From Ramlibacter sp. (GTDB taxonomy: Bacteria; Pseudomonadota; Gammaproteobacteria; Burkholderiales; Burkholderiaceae), in NCBI GenBank assembly GCA_014376915.1, contig JACMQP010000233.1:1-8809 (forward strand): 8,809 nucleotides of DNA, written 5' to 3'. The notes beneath the pieces are model-generated. The model was given only the letters and a program-made list of their open reading frames with translations. It was not told the DNA's origin and did no database searches. Both the position numbers and the translations under genes were made by a program. Positions 1 to 6,228 of the stretch are shown in pieces (the first letter of the stretch is position 1; every line of letters begins with the position of its first letter).

Positions 1-153
1 CTGTCCCCGTTTGGCGCCATCACCGCTTTCGGCCTGGTGGTCACCATTAGCATGTACGTGATCATGCGCTGGCACCAGAACAACTGTATCAAGCACCGCG
101 AAGAGATCGAGCACCTGCTGGTCGTCGCGCGCCACGACAACCTGCATGGCTAG
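1..153 (+). CDS. C-terminal fragment of a multipass membrane protein (possibly LplT/MFS-like)
   Basis: Only the last 50 codons and a TAG stop are inside the window; the 5' part lies to the left. The visible protein has one hydrophobic helix (about residues 5-22 of the fragment, GAITAFGLVVTISMYVIM). A polar tail rich in His, Glu and Arg follows (RWHQNNCIKHREEIEHLL) and ends in RHDNLHG, which fits a last transmembrane segment with a cytoplasmic tail. The MRxHxxN...H pattern after the helix recalls the end of the lysophospholipid transporter LplT of the major facilitator superfamily, but this is a faint resemblance from memory over 50 residues. The stop codon lies inside the start region of the next gene (8-bp overlap), so the two are probably co-transcribed. 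Coding is well supported by the open frame and the overlap; the identity is not. Confidence 0.6.
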   Translation: MSPFGAITAFGLVVTISMYVIMRWHQNNCIKHREEIEHLLVVARHDNLHG

Positions 154-1084
154 CTGGGGTCGCGCCGCATCCACTGCGGCGGGCAACACAAGAGTTTGGC
201 CGGTCGCGGCCCTCATGCTCAACGCGCTTGTGTGGGGCTTGTCGTGGTGGCCGTTTCGCCAGTTGCAGGCGCAGGGCCTGCACCCGCTCTGGTCGACCGC
301 GCTGATCTACCTGTTGTGTCTGGCCTGTCTGATGGCGCTGCGGCCGCGCAGCCTGCATTACTTCGCCTCGCAGCCGCTGCTGTGGCTGTTGATGGCGGCG
401 GCCGGCATGACCAATGTCGGCTTCAATTGGGCGGTCACGGTCGGCGATGTGGTGCGGGTGGTGCTGCTGTTCTACCTGATGCCCGCGTGGACGGTGCTGC
501 TGGCGTGGCCGCTGCTCGGCGAAAAGCCGACGCCGGTCGCGCTGGCGCGGCTGGCGCTGGCGCTGGCCGGTGTGTTCACGGTGCTGCAGACCGGCGATGG
601 CGGCTGGCCGCTGCCCGAATCCGGCGCCGACTGGCTGGCGCTGATCGGCGGCTTGAGCTTCGCGCTGACCAACATCCTGCTGCGCAAGTTGCAGCAGGTG
701 CCGGCGGAGGCGCGGATCGCCGCGATGTTCACTGGTGGTGCCGTGATGGCCATCGGCGCCGGACTGTTCGGTTTGACCCAGGGCATGGTCGATTTGCCGC
801 CGGCCCCGAGCCTGGGTTGGGCCGGAATCGCGGTCGGCCTGGGAGTGGCTTTCCTGATCGGCAACGTCGCCCTGCAATATGGAGCGGCCCGCCTGAGCGC
901 GCACACCACCGCGCTGGTGATGCTGTCGGAGGTGATCTTTGCCAGCGCGTCGTCGGTTGCGCTGGGCGCCAGTGAACTGACAACGCAGACCTGGATCGGC
1001 GGCGCGCTGATCCTGGCCGCGGCCGGCTGGTCGGCGTGGCCGGCGAGCGCGCCCGCGGGTGCCATAGCCGCCGGTTCAAAATAG
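146..1084 (+). CDS. EamA/DMT-superfamily inner-membrane transporter
   Basis: The 312-residue protein is very hydrophobic, with about ten predicted membrane helices in two similar halves (roughly residues 20-150 and 158-305). This is the two-EamA-domain plan of drug/metabolite transporters, whose usual length is about 290-310. Family-like features are the VWGLSWWPFR segment in helix 1, the LMPAWTVLLAWPLLGEKP stretch closing the first half, and its counterpart SEVIFASASSVALGASEL near the end of the second half. Members export amino acids, metabolites or drugs by proton exchange; the substrate cannot be read here. The ATG at 146 overlaps the upstream stop by 8 bp and has no clear Shine-Dalgarno. 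An ATG at 215 (residue 24, MLNALVWGLSW), just before the first helix, is a plausible alternative start. A glutathione peroxidase gene starts 3 nt after the stop, so the two are likely one transcript. Confidence is high for the family and low for function. Confidence 0.9.
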   Translation: MASWGRAASTAAGNTRVWPVAALMLNALVWGLSWWPFRQLQAQGLHPLWSTALIYLLCLACLMALRPRSLHYFASQPLLWLLMAAAGMTNVGFNWAVTVGDVVRVVLLFYLMPAWTVLLAWPLLGEKPTPVALARLALALAGVFTVLQTGDGGWPLPESGADWLALIGGLSFALTNILLRKLQQVPAEARIAAMFTGGAVMAIGAGLFGLTQGMVDLPPAPSLGWAGIAVGLGVAFLIGNVALQYGAARLSAHTTALVMLSEVIFASASSVALGASELTTQTWIGGALILAAAGWSAWPASAPAGAIAAGSK

Positions 1085-1087
1085 CGC

Positions 1088-1573
1088 ATGACCACCATTT
1101 ACGACTTCAAGGCCCGCTCCATCGGCGGCCAGCCGGTGCCACTGGAAAGTTTCCGGGGCCGCGTGCTGCTGGTGGTGAACACCGCCAGCGCCTGCGGCTT
1201 CACGCCCCAGTTCGCGGGGCTGGAGGATCTGCACAGGCAATACGGCTCCAAGGGGCTGGCCGTGATCGGCTTCCCGTGCAACCAGTTCGGTTCGCAGGAC
1301 CCGGGCAGCAACGCCGAGATCGCGCAGTTCTGCCAGCTCAATTACGGCGTCAGCTTTCCGATGATGGCCAAGGTGGACGTCAACGGACCGGCCGCCGACC
1401 CGCTGTTCGCGTGGCTGCGCACCGAGGCCCCTGGCCTGCTTGGCAGCAAGGCGATCAAGTGGAACTTCACCAAGTTCCTGGTCGGCCGGGACGGCCAGGT
1501 GATCAAGCGCTACGCGCCCCTGGACAAGCCCGAATCGCTCAAGGCCGACATCGAGGCGGCCCTGGCCGGCTAA
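1088..1573 (+). CDS. Glutathione peroxidase family, thioredoxin-dependent (Cys-type) peroxidase
   Basis: The 161-residue soluble protein has a thioredoxin fold and reduces hydroperoxides in the cytoplasm. The three family signatures are present: NTASACGFTPQF with peroxidatic Cys36, the GFPCNQFGSQ block, and KWNFTKFLV. The catalytic tetrad is Cys36, Gln70, Trp125 and Asn126, the same numbering as yeast Gpx3. Cys82, in EIAQFCQLNYGV, matches the resolving cysteine of that enzyme. The active residue is Cys (TGC), not selenocysteine. In characterised Cys-type members the reductant is usually thioredoxin rather than glutathione, so thioredoxin-dependent activity is the better inference. The length is typical of bacterial BtuE/Gpx proteins. 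The ATG follows the EamA stop by 3 nt without an evident ribosome-binding site, suggesting coupled translation. No terminator is visible after it. The link to the EamA permease is positional only. Confidence 0.93.
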   Translation: MTTIYDFKARSIGGQPVPLESFRGRVLLVVNTASACGFTPQFAGLEDLHRQYGSKGLAVIGFPCNQFGSQDPGSNAEIAQFCQLNYGVSFPMMAKVDVNGPAADPLFAWLRTEAPGLLGSKAIKWNFTKFLVGRDGQVIKRYAPLDKPESLKADIEAALAG

Positions 1574-1598
1574 ACGGGAGCGGCCGTCGCGCTGATGA

Positions 1599-1730
1599 AG
1601 GCGGCTGGACTCCAAGTGGGCGCACCCGGTGGCCAACGCAGTGCTCACGAAGTCGTCGTACTTCCAGCTCGCGGGCGACGTGGTGGTGGCGTGCGGGATC
1701 GATCAGGGCCGTCCGCTGCAAGCCGCTTGA
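1599..1730 (+). pseudogene. Possible 3' remnant of an unidentified gene
   Basis: Between the peroxidase and the acyltransferase 3' end, this plus-strand frame is open for 43 codons and ends in TGA at 1728-1730. From 1605 the third codon positions are almost all G or C, as in the real genes here. The translation (LDSKWAHPVANAVLTKSSYF, then QLAGDVVVACGIDQGRPLQAA) has a balanced protein-like composition, unlike the Arg/Pro-rich shadow frames. An in-frame TGA at 1596-1598 blocks it upstream and there is no good start. An ATG at 1595 would enter this frame only if one base (near 1604) were missing. Alternatives are the tail of a deleted gene, a frameshifted small gene, or chance. The acyltransferase frame crosses it antisense with a low-complexity tail, so the remnant frame looks like the older coding sequence at 1645-1727. 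I do not recognise the protein. Confidence 0.35.
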
Positions 1731-2850
1731 GACCGAACAGCGGCCGCAGCCAGCCGGTACGGCGCACCACGCCGGTGATGCCCCAGCACCCAAGCACCGT
1801 CCCGGCCAGCAGCAGCGCCGGTTCCAGCACCGGGCCCAAATCCAGCGGCGCCAGCCAGACGATCAGCACGATGATCACGCTCTGGTGCAGCACGTACCAG
1901 GGATAGACCGATTCATTGGCCCAGGGCAGCCAGCGCCAGGGTCGATCGAGCTTGAGGTGGGCCCAGCCGAAGATGCTCAGCACGGCGTTCCATAGATAGA
2001 AATCGGCGAGCAGTCGCAGACCCTGCTGACCGGCAGGCGCCTGGAACGCGCCGAGCGTCCGCAGCCCCAGCAAGGCGGCGAGCATCAGCAGCGCCAGCAC
2101 CAGCGTGCGCCGGCGCAGCCGCGTGGCCTCGGCCCAGAAGCCGGCGTCGATACCGATCCAGAAGCCGTACAGGAACAGCGTGAAGTAGACCGCGTGCAGC
2201 CAGCCGTCGTGGACCAGGTCGTGCGTCGGCTTGAAGTGCGGCCAGAGCGTAAGGCTGTAAAGCAGCAGCGGCAGCACCGGCACCAGCAGCAGGCGGGCGC
2301 CGCGCAGCGAGACAAAGGCCTGCCGCAGCCGCTGGCCGGCGGCGGAGTCCAGCAACGGGAACAGCATCACCAGCACCGCCGTGTAGATCCACAGATAGGC
2401 CAGGTACCAGAGGTGGTTCCAGGTGATGCCCGCCTCCCAGCCGTCGAAGGCGCCGCGAGGCCACTGGCCGCCGCTCAAATAGCGCAGCAGGAAGTTTCCG
2501 AAGCCGGGCTGGACCAGGCCGTTGGCCACGCCCTGGGCGTAGGGCTGGAACGGCACGATCACCAGCATCCCGAACACCAGCGGCAGCAACAGCCGCCAGC
2601 TGCGCTGCCGAAACAGGGCGCCGTCCGGCTGACCGCGCCGCACAAGGCCAATGGTCAGTCCCGAGATCAGGAACACCAGGTCCAGCCGCCACAGGTTCAG
2701 GCCCCGCATCGGCGCCTGCAGCCACTGGGCGGCGTACGGGCTCTTGAGGTGCCAGTCCCAGCCGGCCACGTAGTACATGGCCAGGTGGTACCAGATGACG
2801 AGGGCGAAGGCCAGGACGCGCAGGGCGTCGATGTCGTGGCGGCGGTTCAT
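1645..2850 (-). CDS. Acyltransferase-3 family membrane protein (OpgC-like)
   Basis: The 401-residue integral membrane protein has about ten hydrophobic segments and fits the acyltransferase-3 family, which moves acyl groups (acetyl, succinyl) across the inner membrane onto periplasmic glucans, lipopolysaccharide or other glycans. The N-terminus MNRRHDIDALRVLAFALVIW carries the family's R-X10-H motif as Arg11 and His22. The RRHDIDALR opening is the form I associate with the OpgC/MdoC-like subgroup; the acceptor cannot be inferred. The ATG at 2850 is preceded by AAGGAG at a 7-nt spacing, which settles the start over in-frame codons further upstream. The hydrophobic protein ends around WLRPLFGLKRL (residue 377). 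The last 24 residues (AADGPDRSRTPPPRRPRAGS onward) are Arg/Pro/Thr-rich and lie antisense to a coding-looking plus-strand frame, so they look like an acquired read-through tail. The gene is divergent from a LytTR regulator across 146 bp. Confidence 0.9.
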   Translation of the reverse strand: MNRRHDIDALRVLAFALVIWYHLAMYYVAGWDWHLKSPYAAQWLQAPMRGLNLWRLDLVFLISGLTIGLVRRGQPDGALFRQRSWRLLLPLVFGMLVIVPFQPYAQGVANGLVQPGFGNFLLRYLSGGQWPRGAFDGWEAGITWNHLWYLAYLWIYTAVLVMLFPLLDSAAGQRLRQAFVSLRGARLLLVPVLPLLLYSLTLWPHFKPTHDLVHDGWLHAVYFTLFLYGFWIGIDAGFWAEATRLRRRTLVLALLMLAALLGLRTLGAFQAPAGQQGLRLLADFYLWNAVLSIFGWAHLKLDRPWRWLPWANESVYPWYVLHQSVIIVLIVWLAPLDLGPVLEPALLLAGTVLGCWGITGVVRRTGWLRPLFGLKRLAADGPDRSRTPPPRRPRAGSTTTS

Positions 2851-2857
2851 GGGGCGG

Positions 2858-2863
2858 CTCCTT
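2858..2863 (-). promoter_or_regulatory. Ribosome-binding site of the acyltransferase gene
   Basis: Read on the minus strand this is AAGGAG, followed by 7 nt and the ATG at 2850. It fixes the start of the acyltransferase, which otherwise has an open frame reaching back to 2982 with Arg/Ala-rich, non-protein-like content. Confidence 0.8.
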
Positions 2864-2957
2864 GTTGCAGCGAAAGCCGCATGGTCGGCGCGGCCGGCAC
2901 CGCGCCGGGCGCTGGCGGGACGGACACCGGCCGGTTTGTGACGAGCGGCGCCAGCCC

Positions 2958-2980
2958 GGGACGAAATTCCGCGCCGTCCC
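2958..2980. repeat. Inverted repeat in the LytTR/acyltransferase divergent region
   Basis: GGGACG (2958-2963) and CGTCCC (2975-2980) are perfect inverted 6-bp arms around an 11-bp A/T-containing centre (aaattccgcgc). The element ends 16 nt before the LytTR start codon and lies 108 bp upstream of the acyltransferase start. It could be an operator or a small hairpin in the leader. In this GC-rich DNA a 6-bp arm can occur by chance, and LytTR proteins usually bind direct rather than inverted repeats, so the role is open. Confidence 0.35.
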
Positions 2981-2996
2981 ACTAGACTCGGTGCCC

Positions 2997-3881
2997 ATGA
3001 CCGATCCTGCGTCCTCCTGGCTCGCGCGCTACCAGCCCTGGCGCCGCCGGGCCGAGATCGGCTTCTGGGTGGCGGTGCTGGTGGTGCAGCTGGTGTTCAA
3101 CACCAACGTCACCTGGATCGACGCCCGCCGCGCCGGCATGGCACTGGCGTGGTGGGAGCCGCTGGCCTGGGAGGCGACCAGCAACTTGGCGGTCGGCCTG
3201 CTGATCCCGTTCATCGCCGCCTTCGAGCGGCGCTTTCCCCTGCGCTGGGCTTCGCTGCCGCGCAACCTGCTGCCGCACCTGGCCGGCAGCCTGCTGTTCT
3301 GCCTGGCCCACGTGGCCTTGATGATGGCGCCGCGCTTCGGCATCTATGCCCTGATGGACAGCAGCTACCCGCCCGGCAACCTGGCGACGCAGCTGGTCTA
3401 CGAGTACCTGAAGGACGTGCGCAGCTATGTGCTGATCCTGGCGGCGATCCTGAGCTACCGCTTCCTGCTACTACGGGCCCAGGGCGAGGCCCGGCTGCTG
3501 GACCCGGCCGAGCCGCCTGCCGGCCAGCCTCTTGTCCCGCCTTCGCCCGGCCTCGCGCGCCCCGAGCGCTTCCTGGTGCGCAAGCTGCGCAAGGAATTCC
3601 TGATCGCCGCCGGCGAGATCGAGTGGCTGCAGGCTGAGGGCAACTATGTGGGGCTGCACGTGAACGGCCATGACTACCTGTTGCGGTCCACGTTGTCCGA
3701 CTTTCTCGAGCAGCTGGACCCGGCGCGCTTTGCCCGGGTCCATCGCAGCTATGCCGTCAACCTGGACCGCCTTGTCGAGATCGAGCCGACCGATGGCGGC
3801 GATGCGCGGCTGAAGATGAAGGACGGCTCGCAGGTGCCGTGCAGCAGGCGCTACCGTGAGGCGCTGGGCGGGCCGACCTGA
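2997..3881 (+). CDS. Membrane-anchored LytTR-domain transcriptional regulator
   Basis: The 294-residue protein joins an N-terminal membrane part to a C-terminal LytTR DNA-binding domain. Four hydrophobic segments are visible at about residues 21-41, 56-76, 92-112 and 141-160, followed by a Pro-rich linker (about 169-189). The LytTR domain spans about 190-290, with the family blocks IEWLQAEGNYVGLHV (208-222), LLRSTLSDF (228-236), FARVHRSYAVNL (245-256) and VPCSRRYREAL (280-290). There is no receiver domain, so it is not a classical AlgR/LytR response regulator; the membrane part probably senses a ligand or partner directly, which is inference. The ATG at 2997 was chosen because residues translated upstream of it are Arg-rich noise; it lacks a Shine-Dalgarno. 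It is divergent from the acyltransferase gene, a likely target together with its own promoter. It converges on glcF with only 2 bp between the stop codons. Confidence 0.9.
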   Translation: MTDPASSWLARYQPWRRRAEIGFWVAVLVVQLVFNTNVTWIDARRAGMALAWWEPLAWEATSNLAVGLLIPFIAAFERRFPLRWASLPRNLLPHLAGSLLFCLAHVALMMAPRFGIYALMDSSYPPGNLATQLVYEYLKDVRSYVLILAAILSYRFLLLRAQGEARLLDPAEPPAGQPLVPPSPGLARPERFLVRKLRKEFLIAAGEIEWLQAEGNYVGLHVNGHDYLLRSTLSDFLEQLDPARFARVHRSYAVNLDRLVEIEPTDGGDARLKMKDGSQVPCSRRYREALGGPT

Positions 3882-3883
3882 AG

Positions 3884-5119
3884 TCAGGCCGCGGACGCGG
3901 CAAGGGCCGCGTCCAGCACCTCGACCCAGTGCCTCACCGGCGTCGCCGTGCCGCTTTGCAGATGCGTGATGCAGCCGACGTTGGCCGAGATGATCGCCGT
4001 GGGTTCAAGCTCGCCGAGGTTGCCCAGCTTGCGATCGCGCAACTGCTTGGCGATGCGGGGGTGCAGGACTGAATAAGTGCCGGCCGAGCCGCAGCACAGG
4101 TGCGATTCGCTCGGCGCCACGCGCACGTTGAAGCCCAGCTCGCCCAGCCAGCGCTCGACACCGCCGCGCAGTTGCTGGCCGTGCTGCAGGGTGCACGGCG
4201 GATGGAAAGCCAGCAGGCCCGCGGAAGGTTTTACCTTGCCGCGCAGCGCGGTGACGATCTCCGGCAACAGCTCGCTCAAATCGCGCGTCAGTTCGCTGAT
4301 GCGGCGCGCCTTCCCGGCATAGGCCGCGTCATGCCGCAAGTGATGGCCGTATTCGCGCACCGTCACGCCACAGCCCGAAGCATTCATCACGATGGCTTCA
4401 ACGTCGCCGCGCTCGACCTGCGGCCACCAGGCGTCGATATTGTTGCGCATGTGATCCAGGCCGCCGGCCTGGTCGTTCAGGTGGAGTTTGAGGGCGCCGC
4501 AGCAGCCGGCCTCAGGCGCCACGACGGCCTGGATGCCGGCGGCATCCAGCACCCTCGCAGTCGCGCTGTTGACGTTCGGCATCATCGACGGCTGCACGCA
4601 GCCGGCCAGCATCATCACCTTGCGCACGTGCTGGCGGGTCGGCCAGCGGCCGGCATCCTGCTTTGCCGGCACCTTGTCCTTGAGAGCGTCCGGCAGCAGC
4701 GGGCGCATGGCCTGCCCCAGTTTCATCACCGGCGCGAACAGCGGCGATGTCAGACCTTCCTTCAACACCCAGCGCAGTGCCTTCGAGCCCGCGCCGCGCT
4801 CCACCTTGCGCTCCATGATGCCGCGACCGATGTCGGCCAGCGCGCCGTACTGCACGCCGCTCGGGCAGGTGCTTTCGCAGTTGCGGCAGCTCAGGCACCG
4901 GTCCAGGTGCAACTGCGTCTTGCGCGTCGGCTGCTGGCCCTCGAGCATCTGCTTGATCAAATAGATGCGGCCGCGCGGCCCATCGAGCTCGTCGCCCAGC
5001 AGCTGGTAGGTGGGGCAGGTGGCGGTGCAGAAGCCGCAGTGCACGCACTTGCGCAGGATGGCCTCGGCCTCGCGGCCTTCGGGCGTGTCCTTGAACTCGG
5101 GCGAGAGGTTGGTTTGCAT
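3884..5119 (-). CDS. glcF: Glycolate oxidase iron-sulfur subunit GlcF
   Basis: The 411-residue protein is the electron-transfer subunit of the GlcDEF glycolate oxidase, which converts glycolate to glyoxylate and passes electrons to the respiratory chain at the inner membrane. Two 4Fe-4S cluster motifs are complete: Cys25, 28, 31, 35 (CVHCGFCTATCP) and Cys75, 78, 81, 85 (CLSCRNCESTCP). Two CCG cysteine-rich domains follow, with Cys174 and EAGCCG (206-207) in the first and HPPC (309), CCGSAG (342-343) and Cys383 in the second. The length matches E. coli GlcF (about 407). The ATG at 5119 gives the usual MQTNLSPEFKDTPEG N-terminus, while an upstream in-frame extension would overlap glcE. It starts 11 nt after the glcE stop with only a poor ribosome-binding site, so translation is probably coupled. 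No glcD is adjacent. No terminator is visible before the convergent LytTR gene. Confidence 0.96.
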   Translation of the reverse strand: MQTNLSPEFKDTPEGREAEAILRKCVHCGFCTATCPTYQLLGDELDGPRGRIYLIKQMLEGQQPTRKTQLHLDRCLSCRNCESTCPSGVQYGALADIGRGIMERKVERGAGSKALRWVLKEGLTSPLFAPVMKLGQAMRPLLPDALKDKVPAKQDAGRWPTRQHVRKVMMLAGCVQPSMMPNVNSATARVLDAAGIQAVVAPEAGCCGALKLHLNDQAGGLDHMRNNIDAWWPQVERGDVEAIVMNASGCGVTVREYGHHLRHDAAYAGKARRISELTRDLSELLPEIVTALRGKVKPSAGLLAFHPPCTLQHGQQLRGGVERWLGELGFNVRVAPSESHLCCGSAGTYSVLHPRIAKQLRDRKLGNLGELEPTAIISANVGCITHLQSGTATPVRHWVEVLDAALAASAA

Positions 5120-5130
5120 GAGAGAAAAGC

Positions 5131-6228
5131 CTAGTGCCCGGGAAACAGCCGGCCTCGATTGAACATGCCCGCCGGATCGAACTGGCGCTTCATCTCGCGC
5201 TGGATGCGGCCCAGCACGGCCGACGGCGGCGTAAAGCGCGGTGGATTGTCCGTGCGGTCGGGACGTGCGGCGCGAAACAGCGTGGCGTGGCCGCCGCAGG
5301 CCAGGGCCACCTGCCGCACGCGCTCCCCCGCGCCGGGCGCGACGCGGACCCAGCGCTCGCCGCCGTGCCATTCGACCAGCGGCGGCTCCGGCAAGTCCAG
5401 TACCGGCGCCGTCTGCGGCACCGAGAGACGCCACAGGTCACGCTCGCCGCGCTCCAGGAACCACGGCAGCTGCTGCTCGCGGCACCGGGTCCAGTCGGCG
5501 GCGACCTGGGCGTTGTCCTGCCGCTCGCCACCCAGCTTGCCGCAAGCCGCCTCCACCGCAGCGACGGCGCCGCGCAAGCGCAGGTAGAGCGTGCCGGCGC
5601 CGGCGTCCTCGACCCAGCAGCTGGCGTTGAGCGGCAGCGGTTGACCGCCCCAAAGATTGAGTTGCCGCAATGCCTGCGCCTGCGACATGGAAAATTTGAG
5701 CGTGGCCTCGGCCGGCGCCCGCGGCAGCACCTTGAGGCTGACCTCGACGATCAGGCCCAGCGTGCCGAGCGAACCGGCAATGAGGCGTGAGACGTCGTAG
5801 CCGGCCACGTTCTTCATCACCTGCCCACCGAACGTCAACGACTCGCCGCGGCCATTGAGCATGGTCACGCCCAGCACGTAGTCGCGCAGCGCGCCCGCGC
5901 TGGCCCGCGCCGGGCCGGAGAGGCCGGAAGCGACCATCCCGCCGACGGTGGCCCCGGCACCGAAGTGGGGCGGCTCGAAAGGCAGGCACTGGTTCCTGGA
6001 GGCGAGCAGCGTTTCGAGTTCGGCCAGCAGCGTGCCAGCGCGCACGGTGACGACCAGTTCGCTGGGTTCGTAGCTGGTGATGCCGGTCAGGGCTCGCGTG
6101 TCGAGCAGCTCGCCTTGGGGCGGCTCACCATAGAAGTCCTTGGTCCCGCCGCCGCGGATGCACAGGCCCGTGCCGCCGGCAGGGGTGGCGCGGATGCGGT
6201 CGATCAGTGCGTCGAGAGCGGAATCCAT
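5131..6228 (-). CDS. glcE: Glycolate oxidase FAD-binding subunit GlcE
   Basis: The 365-residue protein has the PCMH-type FAD-binding fold of the GlcD/GlcE family and forms part of the GlcDEF complex. Visible features in order are GGGTKDFYG (26-34), the beta-rich ELVVTVRAGTLLAELE stretch (57-72), GATVGGMVASGLSGPAR (92-108), RDYVLGVTMLNG (115-126) and KNVAGYDVSRLIAGSLGTLG (139-158), all of which line the FAD site. The end, MKRQFDPAGMFNRGRLFPGH, is the C-terminal signature of GlcD/GlcE relatives. It is shorter than GlcD (about 490-500 residues) and close to E. coli GlcE (350), which separates E from D. The ATG at 6228 has no strong Shine-Dalgarno. glcF follows after 11 nt, making a two-gene operon. 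The SMP-30 gene upstream on the same strand ends 168 bp away, so glcEF probably has its own promoter. The catalytic partner GlcD must be encoded elsewhere. Confidence 0.94.
   Translation of the reverse strand: MDSALDALIDRIRATPAGGTGLCIRGGGTKDFYGEPPQGELLDTRALTGITSYEPSELVVTVRAGTLLAELETLLASRNQCLPFEPPHFGAGATVGGMVASGLSGPARASAGALRDYVLGVTMLNGRGESLTFGGQVMKNVAGYDVSRLIAGSLGTLGLIVEVSLKVLPRAPAEATLKFSMSQAQALRQLNLWGGQPLPLNASCWVEDAGAGTLYLRLRGAVAAVEAACGKLGGERQDNAQVAADWTRCREQQLPWFLERGERDLWRLSVPQTAPVLDLPEPPLVEWHGGERWVRVAPGAGERVRQVALACGGHATLFRAARPDRTDNPPRFTPPSAVLGRIQREMKRQFDPAGMFNRGRLFPGH

Larger units (their letters stand above)
2851..2996. promoter_or_regulatory. Divergent intergenic region, acyltransferase / LytTR regulator
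   Basis: This 146-bp spacer must hold the start signals for both the minus-strand acyltransferase and the plus-strand regulator. It contains the acyltransferase Shine-Dalgarno (2858-2863) and the inverted repeat (2958-2980). I see no convincing -35/-10 pair for either gene. TTGTGA (2936-2941) and TAGACT (2983-2988) are individually suggestive but wrongly spaced relative to each other. The regulator's ATG has no Shine-Dalgarno, so a leaderless or very short leader transcript is possible. Confidence 0.5.

Noticed and set aside
89..904. Long minus-strand open frame opposite the EamA gene.
   Set aside because: Its translation is Arg/Gln/His-rich with no domain and lies antisense to a clear membrane transporter. 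It is a typical shadow frame in GC-rich DNA, like those opposite most other genes here.
2851..2982. N-terminal extension of the acyltransferase by 44 residues to a start at 2982.
   Set aside because: The extra residues are Arg/Ala-rich noise, the region is the divergent promoter, and a strong AAGGAG sits properly before the ATG at 2850.
2862..2996. Extension of the LytTR regulator upstream of 2997.
   Set aside because: The added 45 residues are Arg/Gly-rich without hydrophobic or domain character and overlap the acyltransferase ribosome-binding site on the other strand.
5120..5434. Extension of GlcF into glcE by 105 residues.
   Set aside because: The added part is an out-of-frame reading of glcE with low-complexity content; family members start near MQTNLSPEF.
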